A DNA stretch of 64,000 nt, taken from positions 110,893 to 174,892 of the forward strand of contig CAVPFC010000042.1 of NCBI GenBank assembly GCA_963703605.1, read 5' to 3'. The notes below the pieces were generated by a model. It was not told where the DNA came from. It ran no database searches and saw only the letters and a program-made list of their open reading frames with translations. The DNA comes from DASXKD01 sp963703605. GTDB lineage: Bacteria; Actinomycetota; Actinomycetes; Streptosporangiales; Streptosporangiaceae. The translations under genes were made by a program, and so were the position numbers. Below, piece after piece: positions 43,472 to 53,216 of the stretch; position 1 is the first letter of the stretch; each line of letters starts with the position of its first letter.

Positions 43472-44461
43472 TCAGGGCGCGAGGTTCTCCCGGCCGTGGG
43501 GCTGCGACCAGTCCAGCAGCGGGCCCGCGGGCACGATGCGCTGCGGGTTGAGGTGCGGGTGCGTCGTGTAGTAGTGGCGCTTGATGTGATCGAAGTTGGT
43601 GGTCGGGCCGAAGGCCGGGTTCTGGTACAGGTCGCGGGCGTAGCCCCAGAGGTTCGGGTAGTCCACCAGCCGCCGCAGGTTCGCCTTGAAGTGGGTGACG
43701 TACACGCTGTCGAACCGGGCCAGCGTCACCCACAGCCGGACGTCCGCCTCGGTGATCTGCCCGCCGAACAGGTACCGGCGCCCGGCCAGCCGCTCCTCCA
43801 CCTCGTCCAGCGTGGCGAACAGGGCACCGACCGCCAGGTCGTAGGCCTCCTGGGTCGTCGCGAACCCGCACCGGTACACCCCGTCGTTGACGGTCGCGTA
43901 GATCACGTCGTTGAGCGCGTCGATCTCCGCGCGCAGCTCCTCTGGGTACAGGTCGACGCCGGGGGTGGCCCAGGCGCCGAACTGGGTGCCCAGGTCGATC
44001 GTGATGTCGGGGAAGTTGTTGCTCACGATCTGCGAGGTCTCCCGGTCCCACAGCACCGGCACCGAGATATGCCCGTCGTAACCCGGCTCGGTGGCGTCGT
44101 ACGCCTCCCTGATCAGCGTGAACCCGTTGACCGGGTCGGGCCCGTACCCCGGCCCCTCGCGGAACGCCCAGCCGCGCCCATCCCGGACCGGGTCCACGAC
44201 CGACAGCGACACCACGTCCTGGAGGCCCATCAGCCCGCGCACGATGACGCTGCGGTGGGCCCACGGGCAGGCCAGCGACACGTACAGGTGGTAGCGGCCG
44301 GGTTCGGCGCGGAACCCGCTGGAGCCGTCGGCGGTGATCCGCCCCTGGAACGGGTACAGCGGGCGGACGAAAGCCCCGTCCGCGCGCACCGGCGCCTTCA
44401 CCGAATAGTCCCCGTAGGACTGGAAGTCAACGGGGCTCGCCACCGGGGCGGTCCTGGTCAT
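43472..44461 (-). CDS. Glutathionyl-hydroquinone reductase family (ECM4/YqjG-type GST)
   Basis: 329 residues. YHLYVSLACPWAHRSVIVRGLMGL contains the CPWA active-site Cys of Xi-class glutathione transferases, PVLWDRETSQIVSNNFPDI the thiol-binding segment, and YLFGGQITEADVRLWVTLARFDSVY the C-terminal domain hallmark. Members reduce glutathionyl- or, in actinobacteria, possibly mycothiyl-hydroquinones formed during aromatic degradation. Its proximity to the aryl-CoA genes (PaaX lies 114 bp away, divergent) supports a detoxification role there. ATG 44461 starts the conserved N-terminus. Confidence 0.92.
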   Translation of the reverse strand: MTRTAPVASPVDFQSYGDYSVKAPVRADGAFVRPLYPFQGRITADGSSGFRAEPGRYHLYVSLACPWAHRSVIVRGLMGLQDVVSLSVVDPVRDGRGWAFREGPGYGPDPVNGFTLIREAYDATEPGYDGHISVPVLWDRETSQIVSNNFPDITIDLGTQFGAWATPGVDLYPEELRAEIDALNDVIYATVNDGVYRCGFATTQEAYDLAVGALFATLDEVEERLAGRRYLFGGQITEADVRLWVTLARFDSVYVTHFKANLRRLVDYPNLWGYARDLYQNPAFGPTTNFDHIKRHYYTTHPHLNPQRIVPAGPLLDWSQPHGRENLAP

Positions 44462-44575
44462 CGCTGCGCCTCCTCGCGGAAACCGGCAGTTGGGACCCTA
44501 CCCCCGTGCGGTCGCGACAGAACCATGGCCCCGGCGGCCCCGCGTCGGCACGCTGGGGTTGGTTATCGTGTTCTG

Positions 44576-45550
44576 ATGACGGCCGCGCCAAACGCGACAG
44601 CCCCGGAAGGCGCCGGGGGGCCCGGCGGCGCGGCCAAGCACGCGACGGCCCCGGATGCGACGGCCCCGGATGCGCCCGGCCGGGATGCGACGGCCCGGGA
44701 GGAACCGCGCGCCGCCCAGCCGCGGCACCTGATCGTCACGGTCTACGGCCTGTACTCCCGTACCGAGGGCGGCTGGATGTCGGTCGCGTCCCTGGTCAGC
44801 CTGCTCGCCGACCTCGGCGTGGACGAACCGGCGGTCCGGTCGTCCATCTCCAGGCTCAAGCGCCGCGAGATCCTGCACGCCAGCCGCCGCGCCGGGGCCG
44901 CCGGCTACGAGCTGTCCCAGTCGGCCCAGGCGATCCTGGCCGAGGGCGATCACCGGATCTTCCGCACCGAGCGGGCCAGGCTCGCGGACGGGTGGCTGCT
45001 CGCGGTGTTCTCGGTGCCCGAGTCCGAGCGGCACCGCAGGCACGTGCTGCGGTCCCAGCTTGCCCGGCTCGGGTTCGGCACCGCGGCGCCCGGCGTCTGG
45101 ATCGCTCCCGCCTACCTGCACGAGGCGACCGCGGACATGCTCGCCCGGCTCGGCCTGTCCGGGTACGCCGACCTTTTCCGCGCCGACCACCTCGCGGCCC
45201 GCGGCCTGGCCGGCGGCGACCTGGCGGACAAGGTGCGCCAGTGGTGGGACCTCGACCAGACCGAACGCCTCGCCCGCGATTTCGTCACGGCCTACGAGCC
45301 CGTGCTCCGCGGCTGGGCCAAGCGGCGGCCGGCGGCCAGCCAGCGCGCCGCGTTCGCCGATTACGTGCGGGTGCTGACCGACTGGCGGCGGCTGCCCTAC
45401 CTGGACCCCGGTCTCCCCGCGGAACTCCTCCCGCCCGGCTGGGCCGGTGCCCGGGCGGCCGAGGTGTTCTTCACGCTCCAGTCGCGGCTGGCCGGCGCCG
45501 CCGCCGAGCACGCCGCCCGGGCGCAGGGCGGCCCGAAGGGCCCTAGCTAG
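44576..45550 (+). CDS. PaaX family transcriptional regulator
   Basis: 324 residues. After a low-complexity Ala/Pro/Asp N-terminus with repeated ATAPD units, the PaaX-type winged helix appears: LIVTVYGLYSRTEGGWMSVASLV, VDEPAVRSSISRLKRREIL. The effector domain follows (WLLAVFSVPESERHRRHVLRSQLARLGFGTAAPGVWIAP) and the C-terminal PaaX domain (LRGWAKRRPAASQRAAFADYVRVLTDWRRLPYLDPGLP). PaaX proteins repress aromatic-acid catabolic genes and release DNA on binding an aryl-CoA ester. TATCGT lies 7 bases before ATG 44576, suggesting a leaderless mRNA. Its stop overlaps the convergent RidA gene by 8 bp. Confidence 0.9.
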   Translation: MTAAPNATAPEGAGGPGGAAKHATAPDATAPDAPGRDATAREEPRAAQPRHLIVTVYGLYSRTEGGWMSVASLVSLLADLGVDEPAVRSSISRLKRREILHASRRAGAAGYELSQSAQAILAEGDHRIFRTERARLADGWLLAVFSVPESERHRRHVLRSQLARLGFGTAAPGVWIAPAYLHEATADMLARLGLSGYADLFRADHLAARGLAGGDLADKVRQWWDLDQTERLARDFVTAYEPVLRGWAKRRPAASQRAAFADYVRVLTDWRRLPYLDPGLPAELLPPGWAGARAAEVFFTLQSRLAGAAAEHAARAQGGPKGPS

Positions 45551-46031
45551 GCGTTCCCGGTTCCAGGTAGTTGGGCCGCTCGTGGTCCCAGGGCCGCTGG
45601 ACGCCGCCGGGCCAGCCCAGGCCCGCGCCCTCCGGGCCGGCCACGGCAATCCCCTGCACCTCGACGAGCGCCTCGGCGTCCCACAGCCGGTGCACCCCGA
45701 TCGCCGCCATGGCCGGGTAGTCGCGCCCGGCCAGCCGCCGCCAGATCTCCCCCGCCTCGCGGGCGTGGGCCCGGTAGCCGTCCATGTCTACGAGGTACAG
45801 GGTGAGGCTCACCAGGTCGTCCGGCTTGCCGCCGGCCGCCCGCAAGGCGGAAAGAAGGTTCGCCAGGGCCAGCTCAAATTGGTGCATTACGCCAGCGCCG
45901 TCGATCCGTCCGTCCGGGCCCTGAGCGGTCTGCCCGGCAAGGAAGATCAGGCGGCCTCCGCTGACGGCCACCGCGTGCGAGAACCCCGATGCCGGGGCCA
46001 GCCCGCCGGGGTTGATCCGTTCGACGCCCAC
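45543..46031 (-). CDS. RidA family deaminase
   Basis: 162 residues from GTG 46031. VERINPGGLAPASGFSHAVAVSGGRLIFLAGQTAQGPDGRI is the typical YjgF/RidA beginning, and FELALANLLSALRAAGGKPDDLVSLTLYLVD the central strands and helix. The usual substrate-binding Arg position near the C-terminus is replaced (AMAAIGVHRL), so it may be a diverged Rid2-6 type. In 2-aminobenzoyl-CoA-type pathways a RidA protein removes imine or enamine nitrogen, which fits its place beside the aryl-CoA genes. It is divergent from the monooxygenase. Confidence 0.82.
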   Translation of the reverse strand: MGVERINPGGLAPASGFSHAVAVSGGRLIFLAGQTAQGPDGRIDGAGVMHQFELALANLLSALRAAGGKPDDLVSLTLYLVDMDGYRAHAREAGEIWRRLAGRDYPAMAAIGVHRLWDAEALVEVQGIAVAGPEGAGLGWPGGVQRPWDHERPNYLEPGTPS

Positions 46032-46173
46032 GCCCCGGTGATACCACACCGGCCAGCGGAGCGCTTGCCTAGCCGGTCCCCGTTGCCCCGCTGGCCTGGT
46101 GGGCCAGCCCCGGAACCGGGCCGGCGGGACGGAGCCGGGGCTCGGCGCGACAGCCGTTTGGTATATCGAATTG

Positions 46174-46203
46174 TTGACGGTCGTGCGGATTACGACATAT
46201 CTT
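46174..46203 (+). promoter_or_regulatory. Promoter and possible operator for aryl-CoA genes
   Basis: TTGACG (46174-46179) and TATCTT (46198-46203, 18-bp spacer; ATATCT with 17) make a good promoter. GTATATCG (46161-46168) and CGACATAT (46193-46200) form an imperfect inverted repeat flanking it, a plausible binding site for the neighbouring PaaX. Confidence 0.55.
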
Positions 46204-46234
46204 GGCAGCGCAGGCACCCGGAAGGAGCTATCGA

Positions 46235-48755
46235 GTGCGGATCGCCGTGCTCGGCGGGGGGCCGGGCGGGCTCTACTTCGCCGCGCTGGCCAAACAGCTC
46301 GATCCCCGCCATGAGGTGCACCTCTGGGAGCGCAACGCGCCCGACGACACGTTCGGCTTCGGGGTGGTGTTCTCCGACGAGACGCTGGGCGGGATCGAGC
46401 ACGCCGACGCCAAGGTGTTCAGCCAGATGGAGCGGGAGTTCGCCCGCTGGGACGACATCGACGTGCACTACCACGGCAGCGTGCTCACCTCCGGCGGGCA
46501 CGGTTTCGCCGCGATGAGCAGGCAGCGGCTGCTGGCCATCCTCCAGCGCCGGTGCGCCGAGGTGGGCGTGCGGACCCAGTTCAGCGCGCAGGCGCCGCAG
46601 GCCGAGGTGCTCGCGCCCGGGTACGACCTGGTGGTCGCCGCGGACGGGGCCAACTCACAGACCAGGCAGCGGCTGGCCGCGGTGTTCCGGCCGGAGCTCG
46701 AGACTCGCCGCTGCGCCTACATCTGGCTCGGCACCGACCTGGTCTTCGACGCGTTCAAGTTCTACATCCTGGACACCCCCGCCGGGGTGATGCAGGTCCA
46801 TGGCTACCCATACAGCCGGGACGCGAGCACGTTCATCCTGGAGGCCCGCGACGACGTGTGGCACCGGGCCGGGTTCGCGGGCCTGGCGTCGGCCGCGGCG
46901 CACCTGCCGCCGGGCCGCAGCGACGAGACGTCGATCGAGATCATCCGGGAGATCTGTGCGGACGTCTTGGGCGGGGCGGCGGGGTCGGGGCCAGCGCTGC
47001 GTGGCCACGAGATCGTCGGCAACAACTCCCGCTGGGTGAACTTCACCACGGTGCGGTGCGCGACCTGGCGGCACGACAACGTGGTGCTGCTCGGCGACGC
47101 CGCGCACACCGCGCACTTCTCCATCGGGTCCGGGACCAAACTGGCGATGGAGGACGCGCTGGCCCTCGCAGCCTGCCTGCACGAGCAGCCGGACATCGCG
47201 GCGGCGGCCGCGGCCTACGAGGCGGAGCGGCGCCCCGTGGTCGCGTCCACCCAGCGCGCGGCGCAGGCCAGCCTGGAGTGGTTCGAGAACATCGGCCAGT
47301 ACACCGGCCAGGACCCGGAGCAGTTCGCGTTCAACATCATCACCCGCAGCCGCCGGGTCACCTACGACAACCTGCGGCTGCGCGACCCCGAGTTCGTCGC
47401 GGGGATGGACCGGTGGTTCGCCCGTCAGCAAGGCGCGGCGGACGGCCAGGGCGGCACGGCGGACGGCCAGCGGGCCGCGGCGGACGGCGGGCCGGGCGCG
47501 TTCGCCGGCCCGCAGGGCACGGCGGACGGCGGGGCGGAACCAGGCGTCCGGCCGCCGATGTTCCAGCCGGTGCGGATCGGCCCGCTGGAGCTCGCGAACC
47601 GGGTCATCGTCTCCCCCATGGACATGTACTCGGCCCGCGACGGCGTCCCGGGCGACTTCCACCTGGTGCACCTGGGCGGCAAGGCGCTCGGCGGGGCTGG
47701 CCTGGTGATGACCGAGATGGTGTGCGTGTCGGCGGCCGGGCCGGATCAGCCCGGGCTGCGCCGGGCTGTACACCGGCGAGCAGGAGGCGGCGTGGCGGCG
47801 CGTGGTGGACTTCGTGCACTCCCGCAGCGCCGCCAAGATCGGCATCCAGCTCGGGCACTCAGGGCGGAAGGGGTCGACGCGCCTCATGTGGGAGGGCATC
47901 GACCAGCCCCTGGAGCAGGGCAACTGGGCGGTGTGCGGCCCGTCCGCGATCCCCTACTCCGCGATCAACCAGGTGCCCACGGAGCTGACCGAGGCCGGCC
48001 TGGCGGAGATCACGGCGCAGTTCACGTGGGCGGCGCGGCGTGCCGCGCGGGCCGGGTTCGACCTCCTCGAACTGCACTGCGCGCACGGCTACCTGCTGTC
48101 GTCGTTCCTCTCCCCGCTGACCAACCAGCGCACCGATGGCTACGGCGGGTCGCTGGCGGGCAGGCTGCGTTACCCGCTGGAGGTGTTCGACGCGGTCCGG
48201 GCGGTGTGGCCGTCCGGCCGGCCGATGACGGTGCGGATCTCCGCGACCGACTGGCACGACGGGGGCGTCGACGCCGACGAGGCCGTGGAGATCGCCCGCG
48301 CGTTCGCCGAGCACGGGGTGAACGGCATCGACGTGTCCACCGGGCAGGTGGTCAGCGACGAGCGGCCGGCGTTCGGGCGTAGCTACCAGACCCCGTACGC
48401 GGACCGGATCCGCAACGAGATCGGGCGCAAGTACGGCGTGGCGGTGATCGCGGTCGGGGTGATCTCGTCCTACGACGACGTCAACTCGATCCTGCTGGCC
48501 GGGCGGGCCGACGCGTGCGCGATCGGCCGGGCGCACCTGTACGACCCGCACTGGACCCTGCACGCCGCGGCCGACCAGGGCTATTCGGGTGCCGGGGTGA
48601 GCTGGCCGGACCAGTTCGCCGCCGGCAGCCGCAAGCCGCAGGCCGGCCGCACCGACGGCCCGCGGCCGCGCCTCGACCTGATCAGGACCGGGGCGCCGGC
48701 CACCGCGCACGCCCGCTGGCGCCCGGCGGGGGCGGCCCGGCGGACCGGGTCATGA
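46235..48755 (+). pseudogene. Bifunctional aryl-CoA 5-hydroxylase/OYE-type reductase (SdgC-like), one frameshift
   Basis: About 840 residues when repaired. GTG 46235 follows GGAAGGAG. The first ~400 are an FAD monooxygenase: VRIAVLGGGPGGLYFAAL, FGFGVVFSDETL, VAADGANSQTR, LLGDAAHTAHFSIGSGTKLAMEDA. After a Gly/Ala linker, PPMFQPVRIGPLELANRVIVSPMDMYS begins an Old-Yellow-Enzyme barrel, with QLGHSGRKG, HCAHGYLLSSFLSPLTNQRTD and the FMN-phosphate strand. This fusion is known for salicylyl-CoA 5-hydroxylase and 2-aminobenzoyl-CoA monooxygenase/reductase. The frame slips at about 47741 (VSAAG to RISPGCAGLYT). An ATGA overlap leads into the acyl-CoA dehydrogenase. Confidence 0.85.
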
Positions 48756-49971
48756 ACGCGTTCGCGCTGACTCCCGCGCAGCAGGCGTTCACCGCGGAGG
48801 TGCGCGGGTACGCGGCCGGCGAACTGCGCCCGCTGGCCGAGGCCGGCCAGCCAGGCCGGGTCAACCGCGACCTGCTCAAGGCGATGGGGCGGCTGGGCCT
48901 GCTGGCCCGGCTGTTCCCCGGGGCGGCGGCCGGGCAGCTCTCCCGGGAGGCCCAGGCCATGGACCTGTGCCTGCTGCGGGAGTCGCTGGCCATCCACTGC
49001 ACCGAGGCGGAGACCGCCCTGGCGCTCCAGGGCCTGGGCAGCTACCCGGTGCTCCAGTCCGGCCGCGACGAGCAGGTGCGCCGGTGGCTGCCCGCGGTGG
49101 CCTCGGGCGACGCGGTGGCCGCGTTCGCGCTGTCCGAGCCCGGGGCCGGGTCGGATGCCGCCGCGCTGGAACTCGCCGCCGAGCCGGACGGGGACGGGTG
49201 GCGGCTGACCGGCACCAAGACGTGGATCTCCAACGCCCCCGAGGCCGACTTCTACACCGTGTTCGCCCGGACAACGCCCGGCGCCCGGGCCCGCGGGGTG
49301 AGCGCGTTCCTGGTTCCGGCCGCCGGCCCGGGCTGTCCGGCGAGCACCTGGAGATGGTCAGCCCGCACCCGATCGGCACGCTGACCTTCGACGGGGTACC
49401 CGTCCACCGCGACGAACTGCTCGGCGAACCTGATCGCGGTTTCGCGGTGGCGATGCGGACGCTTGACCTGTTCCGCCCGAGCGTGGGCGCGTTCGCCGTC
49501 GGGATGGCGCAGGCCGCGCTGGATGCCGCGCGGGCCTACGCGAGCAGCAGAACCGCGTTCGGCGGGCCGCTGGCCGGCCAGCAGGCCGTGGCGCACCTGC
49601 TGGCCGAGATGGCGACCCGGACCGAGGCGGCCCGGCTGCTCGTCTACTCGGCCGCGGCCGCCCTGGACGAGAGGGGTGCCGGGGCGGGCGGGGCTGCGGC
49701 ACAGACCGTGGTGACCGGGCCAGCCGGGGTGAGCGGGGTGAGCGGGGCGGCCGGGGTGACCGGCGTGGCCGGGCGCAGCGCCATGGCCAAGCTGTTCGCC
49801 ACCGAGACGGCCCAGTTCGTGGTCGACGCGGCCGTGCAGATCCACGGCGCCCGCGCGCTCCAGCGCGGCCACCTGCTCGAACACCTCTACCGCGAGGTCC
49901 GCGCCCCGCGCATCTACGAGGGCGCCTCCGAGATCCAGCGCACGATCATCGCCCGCCAGCTACTCAAGTAA
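48752..49971 (+). pseudogene. Acyl-CoA dehydrogenase, one frameshift and a low-complexity insert
   Basis: About 406 residues when repaired. ATG 48752 overlaps the upstream stop (ATGA). FALSEPGAGSDAAALEL is the FAD/substrate motif, TGTKTWISNAPEADFYTVFART the next, and RAPRIYEGASEIQRTIIARQLL the C-terminal signature with the usual Glu region. The frame slips at about 49332, between FLVPAAGPG and LSGEHLEMVSPHPIGTLTF, consistent with a missing G. Residues encoded at 49675-49775 are a Gly/Ala/Val-rich insert between the helices that normally join directly (VYSAAAALDE and AMAKLFATETAQ). With RidA and the monooxygenase it resembles an aminobenzoyl- or salicylyl-CoA pathway. Confidence 0.85.
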
Positions 49972-49977
49972 GCCCTG

Positions 49978-51570
49978 CTACGGGTTGTTGCCGTTCTTGC
50001 CGTAGACCTCGGACGGCGAGGAGTTCGTGATGAAGGCGGGCACGCACTTGCCGGTCGTGCCCTGCACGCAGTCCTCGACCAGGTCGCCGAAGGTGCCCGC
50101 GTCGCCGGACGCGTCGTGGCCGCTCACGCTGTCGAGCTTATGCTTGGCCTCCTGCCAGGTCTGCCAGTAGTCAGCGTGCAGGGTTTCCCAGCCATCGGGG
50201 TAGGCGCCCACGTAGCAGTCGCCCCCGGCCGAGGCGCACCCGGTCGTGGTCGAGGGGATGCCGATGTTGTCGGTGCAGTTCGGGTCGGCCCCGTGCGAGC
50301 AGGCGAACGAGAGCGTACTCGCCGTGCCGTTGGGGCTGGGAACCTTGGCCGCGACGCACTTGTGGAACCCCCAGATCGCCACCCCGCCTTTGGTGGTGCC
50401 CACCTGGAAAGCCGCGTCGTGGTCGTTGTGGGCCTTGCCGTTGACCATTTCGTCGTTGTCGTTCGGGGTGCTGCCGCCGCTGGGGCTGTTCTCGGCGTTG
50501 GCGGCGGTGTTCCAGCCGATGTTGCCCTCACCGGTGCAGGTCGAGGGCTCGCCCCAGCCCTTGCCCGAGGTGAGCAGGTGCACCCGCTCCTCGAGCTGGA
50601 CCACCGGCTTGCCGCTCCCGCAGCTCCCGTTGGTGGGGTAGTAGAAGTCGTTGGCGGGCCGCGCCGTCAGCCCCGGGTAGTTCTGCCAGGCCGTGTACGG
50701 GATCCAGGGAGCCACGTACCCGGGAACCATGTCGGTGGGCAGGCCTTGCGCGTTCGCCGGGCTGTTCGGGGCCGGGAAGCTCTTCTTGCCGTTCCAGCAG
50801 TCCGGGAAGAAGACCTGGGCCACCTGGCCGTCCGAGAAGCTGTCGTCGGCGTCGGTGTAGTTGGTGCAGTCGTACGGCCAGGCCGAGCGCGGCGTGGACA
50901 GGCCGATGGCCTGGTCGGCGCCGCACGCGTACACGACGATGTTCAGGTCGTCCGGGTAGCTGGGGCCGCCAGCCGTGCACCCGTCGGGCTCGGTCCCGTC
51001 GACGTTGGCGCAGCCCGTCGGGTACCCGGCGATCATGATGCTCCCGTCCGGGATCTCCTGGTTGACCGCGCTGCCATGCGGCACGTAGTAGACCCGCATG
51101 TACAGGTCCTTGCTGGTGGAACACGTCGTGGTCCGGCAGCCGCCGCCGGGCAGGTAGGCGGACGGTGATCCGGACGGTGGCGTCATGAACGGCTCGGGTA
51201 TCCAGTAGCCGGCCGTGTCCTTGGCGTCCTGGCAGTTCGTGGCCGGGGTGAGGCCGTTCTTCTCCATGCTCCCGGCGCTGCCGTCATCGCCGGAGACCAT
51301 GTTGGGGAACGGAACGGGGGTGCTTCCGTTCATGGCTTGCCCGCCGGACGCCAGGTTGCCGAAGAACGCGTGCATGTGGTCGGTGTTGAAGCTGCCGGGC
51401 TCCTCGATGGGATCTTCGGTGGTGACGTCCGCGTTGTAGAAGCAGCGGACGATGAAGTCGCCATGACCATCGGCGCTCAAGGCGGTGGAGCCCTGGCGGG
51501 ACAGCGTCACCGAAAGGGCCACGACCACTCCTAACGCGAGCGCGAGCCGGAACCAGAACCGTCTGTGCAC
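49978..51570 (-). CDS. Secreted DUF1996 protein
   Basis: 530 residues. GTG 51570 follows GGAGGAG. A signal-anchor (FRLALALGVVVALSVTL) precedes RCFYNADVTTEDPI and TDHMHAFFGN, the conserved H-x-H-x-F-x-GN motif of DUF1996. The domain continues with SYWIPE-like (AGYWIPEPF), KDLYMRVYYVP, and VFFPDCWNGK, and ends near HADYWQTWQE. About 18 cysteines suggest many disulfides. DUF1996 is common in fungi and actinomycetes, and its function is unknown; association with carbohydrate-active enzymes suggests a cell-wall or polysaccharide role. It converges on the acyl-CoA dehydrogenase with 6 bp between stops. Confidence 0.88.
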   Translation of the reverse strand: MHRRFWFRLALALGVVVALSVTLSRQGSTALSADGHGDFIVRCFYNADVTTEDPIEEPGSFNTDHMHAFFGNLASGGQAMNGSTPVPFPNMVSGDDGSAGSMEKNGLTPATNCQDAKDTAGYWIPEPFMTPPSGSPSAYLPGGGCRTTTCSTSKDLYMRVYYVPHGSAVNQEIPDGSIMIAGYPTGCANVDGTEPDGCTAGGPSYPDDLNIVVYACGADQAIGLSTPRSAWPYDCTNYTDADDSFSDGQVAQVFFPDCWNGKKSFPAPNSPANAQGLPTDMVPGYVAPWIPYTAWQNYPGLTARPANDFYYPTNGSCGSGKPVVQLEERVHLLTSGKGWGEPSTCTGEGNIGWNTAANAENSPSGGSTPNDNDEMVNGKAHNDHDAAFQVGTTKGGVAIWGFHKCVAAKVPSPNGTASTLSFACSHGADPNCTDNIGIPSTTTGCASAGGDCYVGAYPDGWETLHADYWQTWQEAKHKLDSVSGHDASGDAGTFGDLVEDCVQGTTGKCVPAFITNSSPSEVYGKNGNNP

Positions 51571-51731
51571 GTGATCTCCTCCCGCGGGCCCCGAGCCGGG
51601 CGGCCGGTCCGATTCGCCCGGCTTGCCCCGCTACCATCCCGCCCAGCGTAAAAGAGCACGCCGGGCGTGAACAGTCCGCTCGTTGCTCGCAGCGCTCTCA
51701 GCCGTGCATCGAACAGCCCCGCCCCGCTGGC

Positions 51732-52505
51732 CTACGCGTCCTGGCCCAGCGCCTGGCCGGCCGGGACTTCGGCGAGTGCGGTGCGCGGCTTGGCCGACAC
51801 GCGTTCCAGCAGCACCAGGACGAGGATCCCGGCGACGGCAAGCAGGACGGCCCCGACGCGGAACGACAGCGCATAACCATGGGTGAGCGCGACCGCCGGG
51901 GCGGTGCCGCGCCGGATCTGGCCGCCGGCGTACCGGAGCGCGAGCGTGACCAGGGTCGCCAGGCCGAGCGCCGAGCCGATTTGCTGCATCGCGGTCTGCA
52001 CCCCGGAGGCCAGGCCGGAGTCCTGGCCGGTGACCTGATGCAGCGCGCCGTTGATCAGAGCGGGGTAACACATCCCGGTGAACACGCCGAACACGATCAG
52101 ACCGGGCAGTATCCCGCCGGCGTAGGACGAGTTGACCCGGATGTAGCTCGCCGCCAGCAGCCCCGCCGCGCTGCCGAGGAAGCCGACGGCCAGCACCGCC
52201 TTGACGCCGATGCGCGGCATCAGCCCGGTGCTCAGGCCCAGCCCGGCGCCGATCCCGACGCCGAGCGGCAGGTACACCACCCCGGTCCGCAGTGGGGAGT
52301 AACCGAGCACCTGCTGCAGTACAGGGTCAGCAGGAAGACATAGCCGAGGAACGCCGCCATCAGGGCCAGGCTCAGTACGTTGGAGGTCACCCGGGTGCGG
52401 TTGGTGAAGAACCGCACTGGGATCAGCGGCTCGGCGGCGCGCGCCTCCACAGCGACCATGGCCGCCAGCAGGCCGGCCCCGACGAGCGAACTCCGCGGTG
52501 TCTTG
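51732..52505 (-). pseudogene. EmrB/QacA-type MFS transporter, N-terminally truncated and frameshifted
   Basis: Only the C-terminal half of a 14-helix drug transporter is present: EPLIPVRFFTNRTRVTSNVLSLAL (loop before helix 9), LMAAFLGYVFLLTLY, then in another frame QQVLGYSPLRTGVVYLPLGVGIGAGLGL and GVQTAMQQIGSALGLATLV. The frameshift is at about 52318. Upstream the frame runs into the tetR stop at 52506 without the N-terminal helices or a start, so about 250 residues are missing. The transporter is not functional. Confidence 0.8.
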
Positions 52506-53099
52506 TCAGAGGTGCTCGTCGCCGGGACGCCCGGTGCGGATCCCGTCGAGGACGATCTTGGTCAGGCGCCGGCCTTGCCTGATGCCGTCTTCGTCTGGCG
52601 CGACACGCCAGAGGTAGCCCATGAGCAGCAGCACGTCGGCGGGGTCAAGGTCACCGCGGACGCTGTTGTCGGCGACGCAGGCGTCCAGCAGCTTCGTCAC
52701 GGCGGCGACGACGGGGGCATAGGTCTCGTCGATGGCGTTCTGAATCGCGGCGTTGTGCAGAGCTTCCCCGAGGCCGTGCTTGACCCGGACGTAGGCGGCG
52801 AGTGTCTCGAACCAGGCGGTGAACGCCTCCAGCGGCGGATGAGTGGCGAGGATCTCGTCGACCGAGTCGACCAGCTTCTGCACGTCGTGCCGGTACACGG
52901 CCAGGATCAGGTCCTCGCGCGTCGGGAAGTGCCGGTACAGCGTCCCAGCGCCCACGCCCGCCCGCTTGGCGATCTCGTTCATCGAGACGGCGGCGGACGC
53001 AGCCAGCAGCTCGTGCGCGACCTCCAGGATCGCGACGCGGTTGCGTGCCGCGGCACTGCGCTGGGTTCGGTACGTGACGGGCGTCTGGCTGGCGGTCAT
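52506..53099 (-). CDS. TetR family transcriptional regulator
   Basis: 197 residues from ATG 53099. ILEVAHELLAASAAVSMNEIAKRAGVGAGTLYRHFPTREDLILAVY is a complete TetR DNA-binding domain. The C-terminal region (EAFTAWFETLAAYVRVKHGLGEAL, LLLMGYLWRVAPDEDGIRQGRRL) matches the TetR_C set often linked to aldo/keto reductases and efflux pumps. It is divergent from an aldo/keto reductase across two identical palindromes, which are the presumed operators. Downstream lies the broken MFS gene. Confidence 0.9.
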   Translation of the reverse strand: MTASQTPVTYRTQRSAAARNRVAILEVAHELLAASAAVSMNEIAKRAGVGAGTLYRHFPTREDLILAVYRHDVQKLVDSVDEILATHPPLEAFTAWFETLAAYVRVKHGLGEALHNAAIQNAIDETYAPVVAAVTKLLDACVADNSVRGDLDPADVLLLMGYLWRVAPDEDGIRQGRRLTKIVLDGIRTGRPGDEHL

Positions 53100-53140
53100 G
53101 GACTCATCTTCGCTCGGGCCGGGCCGGCACCAGTTGAGAT

Positions 53141-53188
53141 GCGGAGAACTCTCCGCTAGTTTGAAACCTAAAGCGGAGAACTCTCCGC
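53141..53188. promoter_or_regulatory. Twin TetR operators
   Basis: The 16-bp palindrome GCGGAGAACTCTCCGC (7-bp arms, 2-bp centre) occurs twice, at 53141-53156 and 53173-53188, identical and 32 bp apart centre to centre. Between them TTGAAACCTAAA could hold promoter elements. They lie exactly between the divergent tetR and aldo/keto reductase genes. Confidence 0.8.
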
Positions 53189-53216
53189 AAGGTGCAACTC
53201 TATCAGGGAGACCACC

